Shown: positions 1-4,382 of the stretch, in pieces | Layout: each line of letters opens with the position of its first letter | How positions within the stretch are numbered: the stretch's first letter is position 1 | NCBI GenBank assembly: GCA_005240025.1 | Contig: SBBK01000146.1 | Location: forward strand, 1-6,590 | Reading direction: 5' to 3' | Source: an archaeon | Lineage (GTDB): Archaea > Thermoproteota > Nitrososphaeria > Nitrososphaerales > Nitrosopumilaceae | Length of the DNA stretch: 6,590 nucleotides | Notes under the pieces: generated by a model | What the model saw: only the letters and a program-made list of their open reading frames with translations | Databases searched by the model: none | Told to the model about the DNA's origin: nothing | Program-made: the position numbers and the translations under genes

Positions 1-896
1 ACGTAGAGAAATTCAAAATTGGCAAAAAATTCGCAGTCATAAAAACCGACACTTTGGTTGAGAGCACAGATGTTCCTGCAGGGATGAGGCCATCTCACAT
101 TGCAAGAAAAAGCATTGTCGCGCCAGTAAGCGATTTTGCAGCAAAGGGGATCAGGCCCCATTACGGCATCATTTCGGTGTCATTGCCGCGAAATTACCCG
201 AAATCAAAAATTTCAGAGATCGGGGCCGGATTTGGACAGGCATCCAAGGAGTTTGGCATCAAAATTCTTGGAGGAGACACAAACGAAGCAAAAGAATTAG
301 TAATTTCAGTAACGTTGATTGGAATGACGTCAGGTTTTCCGCGCAGGGGTGGGGCAAAAAACGGTGATTTCATAGTTGTCAGCGGCCCGTTTGGCAGGAC
401 GGCGGCAGGACTTGGCATCATAAATGGAAAAAAGAGCCAGGACAAATTCAAAAAACTTGCAAAAGACGCGGTTTTCCATCCAACGCCTAGGATCGATTTC
501 GGCGCAGCGGCTGCAAAATACCTGACATCTTCAATGGATTCGAGTGATGGCCTGTCAACAACACTTGTTGAGATGGCACGACAAAGTGGGAAAAAATTTG
601 TAATCACCAACATCCCCAAGGACGACGAACTGGACAGTTTTGCAGAGAAGAACGGGCTTGATCTGGTTGACCTTGTTTTCAACGGAGGCGAGGAATACGA
701 AATAGTTGCAACCACACGGCCAAAAAATTTTGCCAGGATTAAAAAAATTGCATTCGCTAAAAATGTCAAACTGATCCACATAGGCCATGTGGAAATCGGA
801 AGTGGCGTATTTTTGCGACAGCAACACAGAGCATTAAAAATTAAAGACTTGGGGTGGTCACATTTTACAAAAGCCACTGCTGATGCGAAAAGCTAG
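1..896 (+). CDS. thiL: Thiamine-monophosphate kinase ThiL, 5'-truncated by window edge
   Basis: ThiL phosphorylates thiamine monophosphate with ATP to give thiamine diphosphate, the last step of cofactor synthesis, in the cytosol. The reading frame is open from base 3, so about 297 C-terminal residues are visible and the true start lies upstream. A TTG at 54 is not the start, because the family's strand KTDTLVESTDVPAGM runs straight through it. Numbering from that TTG as residue 1, AIR-synthase/ThiL superfamily marks are STDVPAGM (4-11), VSDFAAKGIRP (25-34), LGGDTNEAK (72-80), the second-domain signature MDSSDGLSTT (161-170), the motif FNGGEEYEIVAT (209-220), and the typical C-terminal GWSHF (267-271). 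The Asp and Gly residues that bind Mg-ATP in the family appear intact. Other superfamily members (HypE, SelD, PurM) fit less well because of the MDSSDGL and GWSHF motifs. It ends with TAG, 128 bp before the next gene, so it is probably transcribed separately from it. Confidence 0.93.
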   Translation, partial: VEKFKIGKKFAVIKTDTLVESTDVPAGMRPSHIARKSIVAPVSDFAAKGIRPHYGIISVSLPRNYPKSKISEIGAGFGQASKEFGIKILGGDTNEAKELVISVTLIGMTSGFPRRGGAKNGDFIVVSGPFGRTAAGLGIINGKKSQDKFKKLAKDAVFHPTPRIDFGAAAAKYLTSSMDSSDGLSTTLVEMARQSGKKFVITNIPKDDELDSFAEKNGLDLVDLVFNGGEEYEIVATTRPKNFARIKKIAFAKNVKLIHIGHVEIGSGVFLRQQHRALKIKDLGWSHFTKATADAKS

Positions 897-940
897 CTGG
901 GATGCTCATATACAAAAATTTGCAATCATTGGCCGTCAAG

Positions 941-956
941 TTTTTGCGCCTGTTTT
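941..956 (+). terminator. Possible T-tract terminator after thiL
   Basis: Two short T runs, TTTTT at 941-945 and TTTT at 953-956, lie 45-60 nt after the thiL stop and before the next TATA-like box. Archaeal RNA polymerase can terminate at T-rich tracts without a hairpin. The runs are short, so this is only a weak candidate. Confidence 0.3.
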
Positions 957-990
957 CAACTGCACAGCATGCTTTGGCCTCAAATCATTT

Positions 991-1000
991 CCTTTAAATC
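991..1000 (+). promoter_or_regulatory. TATA-like box for the methyltransferase gene
   Basis: CCTTTAAATC contains TTTAAA at 993-998. Its centre is about 29 nt before the ATG at 1025, so transcription would start within a few bases of the start codon. This supports the chosen start and a near-leaderless mRNA. Confidence 0.55.
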
Positions 1001-1024
1001 ACATGATGTGGAAATCATGCTGGC

Positions 1025-1732
1025 ATGGAATCTCCCCAGGACTTGGTGCCAAAGTTCTTTGGAAAGACATCTGGGACGTATGACAGAGTTGTCATATGTG
1101 CGACCTGGGGCAAAGACAGTTACTGGAAAAAACAGATCCTAAGACTCATTCCCAGTTCGGATGCAATTCTGGACCTTGCCTGCGGCACTGGAATTTTGAC
1201 AAGAAAGATAGCAGACAGATTTCCCTCCGCTCGCATCGTTGGTATAGACATTATGCAAAACTATCTCGATGTTGCAGAACAAAATTCAAAAAAATATGAA
1301 AACATTTCCTACGTGTTACAGGACGCCGAGGTCCTAAATCTCGACACCCGGTTCGATTGCATTGTGTCGTCATATATTCCAAAATACTGCAGCCCGTACA
1401 TTCTCGTACGGGCTTGCGTGAACCATCTCAAAGATGGAGGAAAAATTATTTTGCACGATTTTATTTATCCTCGCTCCGGCATCAGAGTGTTGTGGAACCT
1501 TTATTTTGTTTTATTGAATTGTGTTGGATTTTTTGTTCCAAGTTGGAAGGAGGCTTTTGCCGAGCTGCCAAAACTAATCAGGACGAGCTCATGGCTTGAT
1601 GAATATGAGCAGGTGATGAAAAAAGAAGGTTTCGACGTATCGATTCAACTTTTAACGTGCGGTACGTCTGCCGTTCTGGTAGGTCACAGGTCATCCAAAA
1701 ACACTCAGAGTAAAAAAGGCTACAGTCGCTGA
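1025..1732 (+). CDS. Class I SAM-dependent methyltransferase, UbiE/COQ5 (MenG)-like
   Basis: This 235-aa protein has a Rossmann-type methyltransferase core. SAM-binding motif I is LDLACGTG (49-56), the acidic residue after strand 2 is in VGIDIM (Asp75), QDAEVLNL (99-106) fits motif II, and LKDGGKIILHDF (135-146) fits the post-core strand. The N-terminal FFGKTSGTYDRV...YWKKQIL resembles the UbiE start (YD...WK). The C-terminal GFDVSIQLLTCGTSAVLVG resembles the UbiE ending that precedes the last strand. By family, the substrate could be demethylmenaquinone, and Thaumarchaeota are known to use menaquinones. Substrate cannot be read from sequence, and many related enzymes methylate other small molecules. 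ATG at 1025 is chosen because a TATA-like box sits just upstream at the leaderless distance. The last 42 bp overlap the end of the convergent UbiA-like gene. The tail after about residue 222 (SSKNTQSKKGYSR) is polar and basic and may be disordered. Confidence 0.8.
   Translation: MESPQDLVPKFFGKTSGTYDRVVICATWGKDSYWKKQILRLIPSSDAILDLACGTGILTRKIADRFPSARIVGIDIMQNYLDVAEQNSKKYENISYVLQDAEVLNLDTRFDCIVSSYIPKYCSPYILVRACVNHLKDGGKIILHDFIYPRSGIRVLWNLYFVLLNCVGFFVPSWKEAFAELPKLIRTSSWLDEYEQVMKKEGFDVSIQLLTCGTSAVLVGHRSSKNTQSKKGYSR
1389..1417. repeat. GC-rich inverted repeat inside the methyltransferase gene
   Basis: AGCCCGTAC (1391-1399) and GTACGGGCT (1406-1414) are perfect inverted copies around a 6-nt ATTCTC loop. 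Two more G-C pairs (1390:1416 and 1389:1417) form if T1415 bulges out. It encodes part of the region CSPYILVRA and could fold in the mRNA. Function is unknown. Confidence 0.6.
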
Positions 1733-2380
1733 CATTACGCCAAAGCTGATGCACATCAAAACACGCTCCTTTTGTTTTGTCGCAGATGGCGATACCCCGA
1801 TTTTTTTCTGTTCCTTGTATTTTCGTGAGGTGGTTATCAGAAGATAAGTCAGTGCAGATGATAAGATTGAGAGCAACATTGCCTGGACGGGTATTGAGTT
1901 TGTTTGAATTGCAGATCCTGCGAAAATTGGCAGCACAGCCCAGGATATCAAAACAGACACGTTATTGTGGAATCTGCCGCCAAAAAGCTCCAAGTTGTAG
2001 GCAAATAAAAAAAACACCTCGGCAATCCCAATAGGAAGTAAAAGCGGCGAATCCAAAAATGCATAGTGCAATCCAACAGAGAGGGCTATCGCAAGGGCAC
2101 CAAGTCCTATTGCCCAGACTTTTTTCTTTGGGAGATCCCCCCAGGGTCTTGTCTTTCCACCAACTGCGTCAAGACAGTGAGCAGACACGCCCAATGCCAG
2201 AAAATAGATAAGGCATATTGCTCCCAGGCGTTCAACAGTAAATGAGCCGACAAGGGATCCCCATGCGGCAAAAGACACTATTATGCCCGTATATGGCAAA
2301 AACAACATTCCAACGCTGATTCTAAAGCTCCGTGGGCCGAACTTGGGTACGTACCACTCGGAAGTCCTATCCCGAAGCAT
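1691..2380 (-). CDS. UbiA-like polytopic membrane protein (possible prenyltransferase relative)
   Basis: This 229-aa protein is mostly hydrophobic, with about seven likely membrane segments (roughly residues 21-45, 49-70, 87-108, 112-131, 140-158, 163-183 and 206-228). Two loops recall the UbiA prenyltransferase superfamily. AHCLDAVGGKTRPWG (67-81) sits after segment 2, where UbiA has NDxxD followed by R-P. AYNLELFGGRF (127-137) sits after segment 4, where UbiA has its Y...K motif. The first aspartate motif is reduced to HCLD, and no DxxD follows segment 6 (the loop is TTSRKYKEQKK), so classical Mg-diphosphate catalysis is doubtful. UbiA enzymes attach isoprenoid chains to quinone, haem or lipid acceptors in the membrane. 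The convergent UbiE-like methyltransferase overlaps it by 42 bp, which hints at a shared lipid or quinone role but proves nothing. ATG at 2380 is supported by a TATA-like box 26 nt upstream. It could also be an unrelated membrane protein. Confidence 0.6.
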   Translation of the reverse strand: MLRDRTSEWYVPKFGPRSFRISVGMLFLPYTGIIVSFAAWGSLVGSFTVERLGAICLIYFLALGVSAHCLDAVGGKTRPWGDLPKKKVWAIGLGALAIALSVGLHYAFLDSPLLLPIGIAEVFFLFAYNLELFGGRFHNNVSVLISWAVLPIFAGSAIQTNSIPVQAMLLSILSSALTYLLITTSRKYKEQKKIGVSPSATKQKERVLMCISFGVMSATVAFFTLSVFG

Positions 2381-2402
2381 GGAACAATACTGGTGTTTAC
2401 TG

Positions 2403-2410
2403 TATTAAAA
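2403..2410 (-). promoter_or_regulatory. TATA-like box for the UbiA-like gene
   Basis: Read on the minus strand this is TTTTAATA. Its centre is 26-27 nt before the ATG at 2380, the distance expected for a leaderless transcript. It lies only about 20 bp from the oppositely oriented cupin TATA box. Confidence 0.5.
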
Positions 2411-2428
2411 TCTGGGTTTTTCAACTGA

Positions 2429-2437
2429 GTTTTTAAG
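2429..2437 (+). promoter_or_regulatory. TATA-like box for the cupin gene
   Basis: GTTTTTAAG is centred about 26 nt before the ATG at 2459. No Shine-Dalgarno sequence precedes that ATG, so a leaderless mRNA is likely. Confidence 0.55.
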
Positions 2438-2458
2438 TGAAAAAATCGGATTTGACAT

Positions 2459-2854
2459 ATGAGAAAATACCAGAAGTTCATCAAAAAAGGCGTCACGGAA
2501 TCGTTGGACAGAATTCCTTTTCACAGCAGGGCTCCAATAAAACGTCTATCCATGCTAAGCAAAAAAATCGTGCCCAAATCAGACACCCACATAGCAGTTC
2601 ATTTTGTAAACGGCACGCAGAAATATTTCCAGTATAGCACACTCCACAAACACGACCATGATGAAATCAATCTTATTTTATCGGAAAACGACAAGCTGAC
2701 TTTTGAGGTTCAGCTTGAGGACGAGACATATACTGTATCCTCACCATCTACAGTATACATCCCCAGGGGCACAAAACACAAAGCAAATGTGGTCTCTGGC
2801 AGAGGGATTTTTGTGTGCATAATTTTGTCCGACGGATACAAGTCATACGCTTAG
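2459..2854 (+). CDS. Small single-domain cupin protein
   Basis: This 131-aa protein has a conserved cupin beta-barrel in its second half. Motif 1 is HKHDHDE (63-69), giving the H-x-H-x3-E metal-binding pattern with His63, His65 and Glu69. Motif 2 is VYIPRGTKHKAN (99-110), with Pro102, Gly104 and metal-ligand His107. The four canonical metal ligands are therefore present, so it probably binds a divalent metal. The first 45 or so residues are basic and polar (MRKYQKFIKK...) with no signal peptide, suggesting a cytosolic protein. Small cupins serve as isomerases, dioxygenases or ligand sensors, and the substrate cannot be predicted here. A TATA-like box 26 nt upstream supports the ATG at 2459. 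It converges on the PPOX gene with only 3 bp between the two stop codons, so their transcripts probably overlap at the 3' ends. Confidence 0.8.
   Translation: MRKYQKFIKKGVTESLDRIPFHSRAPIKRLSMLSKKIVPKSDTHIAVHFVNGTQKYFQYSTLHKHDHDEINLILSENDKLTFEVQLEDETYTVSSPSTVYIPRGTKHKANVVSGRGIFVCIILSDGYKSYA
2729..2757. repeat. 9-bp perfect inverted repeat inside the cupin gene
   Basis: TATACTGTA (2729-2737) and TACAGTATA (2749-2757) are perfect inverted copies separated by 11 bp. It is AT-rich, lies within codons just before the second cupin motif, and has no known role. Confidence 0.5.
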
Positions 2855-2857
2855 TGA

Positions 2858-3229
2858 TCATTGAATTGTTATTTTGTATACCACAAGCTTGCCTTTTGCC
2901 GATGTCACAATGCCTGCAAATGAGGCCAAAAGGCCATACTTTTTTTTTCTCAAGGCAATTGCTTTTTGGGACTCTTCTGGGCTTGCCAGCTCGGCTGATG
3001 CAGACACCCATTGTCCAGTCGGATGACCGCTAAAACTGCATGGCACGACGCGAACCTGGAGGTTATTCTTAAGCCGCTTTACTTTGCCGGTAGCTTCTCG
3101 TGTTACGACATAAATGACATCATCAGATATTGCAAACCAGACAGGTGTCTGCACTGCCTGCCCATTTTTTCTATATGTCTCAAGATTGATGTGTTTTTGC
3201 CCCAAAAACTGACCCAGTTTGTCCGGCAC
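2858..3229 (-). CDS. PPOX-class probable F420-dependent oxidoreductase, Rv2061 type
   Basis: This 123-aa split-barrel flavin/deazaflavin-binding protein belongs to the pyridoxamine 5'-phosphate oxidase superfamily. Family marks are the opening VPDKLGQFLGQKHINLETYRKNG, QTPVWF (27-32), the strand VIYVVTREATGKVKRLKNN (38-56), VRVVPCSFSGHPTG (59-72), and a C-terminal RKKKYGL (94-100). This combination (TxxxGKVKR...N...V...PC...G.PTG...KYGL) is that of the Rv2061c-like F420-dependent group, which uses reduced coenzyme F420 as hydride donor. The substrate is unknown. The frame stays open to an ATG at 3313, but that start would lie inside rps11 and add 28 residues absent from the family. The GTG at 3229 is preferred: it begins where homologues begin and is 26 nt from a TATA-like box. 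It is divergent from rps11 and convergent with the cupin gene, ending 3 bp from that gene's stop. Confidence 0.83.
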   Translation of the reverse strand: MPDKLGQFLGQKHINLETYRKNGQAVQTPVWFAISDDVIYVVTREATGKVKRLKNNLQVRVVPCSFSGHPTGQWVSASAELASPEESQKAIALRKKKYGLLASFAGIVTSAKGKLVVYKITIQ

Positions 3230-3250
3230 AGATAGATTTGGTGCCCAATG

Positions 3251-3259
3251 TTTTTTAAA
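3251..3259. promoter_or_regulatory. Shared symmetric TATA-like box between rps11 and the PPOX gene
   Basis: TTTTTTAAA contains the palindrome TTTAAA (3254-3259) and is the only good TATA candidate in the 52-bp gap. The first base of the rps11 ATG (3282) and of the PPOX GTG (3229) are both about 26-27 nt from its centre, on opposite sides. One TBP site could therefore drive two leaderless transcripts in opposite directions. The flanks differ (CCAATG on one side, GAGGG read on the other strand), which could set a preferred orientation through TFB. Confidence 0.6.
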
Positions 3260-3281
3260 CCCTCTAGTAATTCGGTAAGCA

Positions 3282-3680
3282 ATGTCAGAAGAGCGTGTAG
3301 AAAAATGGGGCATTGCTCACATTTACAGCAGTTACAACAACACCATAGTGCACATGACTGATCTTACAGGTGCAGAGACCATAGCCATAAGCTCAGGAGG
3401 CGTGCATGTCACAGCTGACAGATACGAGTCCTCGCCGTTTGCGGCCATGAAGTCGGCAAATGCCGTAGTAGAGGCTGCCAGGACAAAGGGATTTACCGGT
3501 TTACACATAAGAGTGAGGGCAGTTGGGGGAGTCGGGCCAAGAGTTCCAGGCCCCGGCGCACAGGCAGCAATCAGGGCGCTTGCAAGGGGCGGATTTCGGA
3601 TTGGCAGAATTGATGATGTCACCCCGATACCGCACGACACGACCCGAAAGAAGGGTGGAAAGCGCGGACGCAGAGTCTAA
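3282..3680 (+). CDS. rps11: 30S ribosomal protein uS11 (archaeal type)
   Basis: S11 sits on the platform of the small ribosomal subunit, binds 16S rRNA and helps shape the E site and mRNA exit region. The 132-aa length is normal for archaea. Conserved stretches are [21 protein letters not shown] (10-30), [20 protein letters not shown] (37-56), [26 protein letters not shown] (75-100) and the archaeal/eukaryotic tail [27 protein letters not shown] (106-132). The ATG at 3282 is at the leaderless distance from the TATA-like box at 3251-3259, with no Shine-Dalgarno. It stands alone here, without the rps13, rps4 or rpoD neighbours usual in many archaea. Its TAA stop overlaps the TAG stop of the convergent unknown gene within four bases (CTAA, 3677-3680). 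Confidence 0.97.
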   Translation: MSEERVEKWGIAHIYSSYNNTIVHMTDLTGAETIAISSGGVHVTADRYESSPFAAMKSANAVVEAARTKGFTGLHIRVRAVGGVGPRVPGPGAQAAIRALARGGFRIGRIDDVTPIPHDTTRKKGGKRGRRV

Positions 3681-3991
3681 GAGTCTAGTTTGATTCTGGT
3701 TTTGCATCCCCGGGACTGAAAATAATCGGAAAGGAAGCTCGTAAATTTTTCTTGCTCTTTGTTGCCCTTTGATCTTTTTATCATGTCAGAAAATCTTTCA
3801 TTTATTTGGAACTGCAGATTTGGCTTTATCCACAATTTGAAAAATATCCAGCCAAATCGTGAAACCGGACTTCCAAACTCAAAATCATTTTGCACCCCGC
3901 ACTGGGAGGCCAACTCAGAGAGGGCATTGTTGATAAGGCGCTTGTCTTCCAAGTAATCAATCGTGCTTATTTCAAAGATCCACTGAATCAT
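3677..3991 (-). CDS. Unknown small protein, last gene of the rtcB operon
   Basis: I do not recognise this protein of 104 aa. From the ATG it begins [10 protein letters not shown], a likely strand. Next come a helix with acidic and basic residues ([21 protein letters not shown]), an aromatic-rich stretch ([14 protein letters not shown]), a second charged helix rich in Lys and Glu, and a short basic tail ending CKTRIKLDS. The order is compatible with a small alpha/beta domain; there is no signal peptide or membrane helix. The first in-frame start is a TTG at 4000, and the ATG at 3991 is preferred as the stronger start codon. Either start overlaps the 3' end of the PDCD5-like gene (20 or 29 bp), so translation is probably coupled. 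No clear Shine-Dalgarno supports one choice. Its position downstream of rtcB and the PDCD5-like gene suggests an RNA- or translation-related role, which is inference only. That it is a real gene follows from operon packing and the exact stop-to-stop meeting with rps11. Confidence 0.65.
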   Translation of the reverse strand: MIQWIFEISTIDYLEDKRLINNALSELASQCGVQNDFEFGSPVSRFGWIFFKLWIKPNLQFQINERFSDMIKRSKGNKEQEKFTSFLSDYFQSRGCKTRIKLDS

Positions 3992-4382
3992 TGTTTTCAA
4001 ACTCTGTGTGACTCAGCTTATCAGAAAGTGAGACGAATTTGCCGTCTTGTTCAATGCTTATCTTTGTTGCCATCCTTACGTTTATTCCAACTGATCTGAA
4101 CAGGGCCAGGAGTTTGCCGCCGTCGATTTCTTCGTTTATTTCACCGTTGTGAATAAGCTGGCCGAGTTTTTCTATTACGAGTTTTGATTCGCTTGGAAAT
4201 TGTGTCTCTGCATTCTGAAGTACTTCCACTCCCCTATACCCAAGTTTGTTTATCAGCAGGTCACGGTAAGATATTTTTTGCGCCTGTGGCTTTTGTTGGT
4301 CTTTTTGTATCCGTGATATGTTTTTTTTCATTTCTGCCAGCCGTTTTGCCTTTAGCAGGTCTAGTTCTTTGTCATCACTCAA
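3972..4382 (-). CDS. PDCD5/TFAR19-like DNA-binding protein
   Basis: This 136-aa protein is predicted to be mostly helical and resembles the PDCD5 (TFAR19) family layout. It has an N-terminal charged helix (MSDDKELDLLKAKRLAEMKKN; compare ELEALRQRRLAELQ in PDCD5), a Gln/Lys-rich linker (about 24-37), then a compact bundle: RDLLINKLGYRGVEVL, a helix around SKLVIEKLGQLIHNGEI, EEIDGGKLLALFRSVG, and a final strand-like segment TKISIEQDGKFVSLSDKL. Archaeal PDCD5 proteins bind double-stranded DNA; the eukaryotic protein also interacts with the CCT chaperonin. Archaeal PDCD5 is typically about 110-120 aa, so this is slightly long, with an acidic tail (FENNDSVDL). The start is TTG at 4382, overlapping the rtcB stop as TTGA, and preceded by a Shine-Dalgarno-like GGAGTGATC at 4388-4396. 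An ATG at residue 18 would cut off the conserved first helix. Family assignment is by pattern and is moderately sure; it may be a divergent paralogue. Confidence 0.65.
   Translation of the reverse strand: MSDDKELDLLKAKRLAEMKKNISRIQKDQQKPQAQKISYRDLLINKLGYRGVEVLQNAETQFPSESKLVIEKLGQLIHNGEINEEIDGGKLLALFRSVGINVRMATKISIEQDGKFVSLSDKLSHTEFENNDSVDL

Noticed and set aside
54..56. TTG as the start of thiL
   Set aside because: The frame is open upstream to the window edge, and the residues before it continue the conserved ThiL strand, so the gene is truncated by the window.
194..877. Long minus-strand open frame of 227 codons opposite thiL
   Set aside because: It is the antisense of strongly conserved thiL motifs, its translation is low-complexity Ser/Phe/Leu-rich, and it has no promoter or family resemblance.
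883..1083. 66-codon plus-strand frame between thiL and the methyltransferase
   Set aside because: It crosses the thiL stop region, the TATA-like box and the methyltransferase start, has no recognisable start signal, and its translation resembles no family.
2729..2757. LexA-like CTGT...ACAG box
   Set aside because: The spacing between the half-sites is 13 bp rather than the 8 bp of the bacterial site, it is inside a coding region, and archaea lack canonical LexA.
3230..3313. N-terminal extension of the PPOX protein to an ATG at 3313
   Set aside because: It would overlap the rps11 start, run through the shared TATA box and add 28 residues that the family lacks. The GTG at 3229 fits both the family and the promoter.
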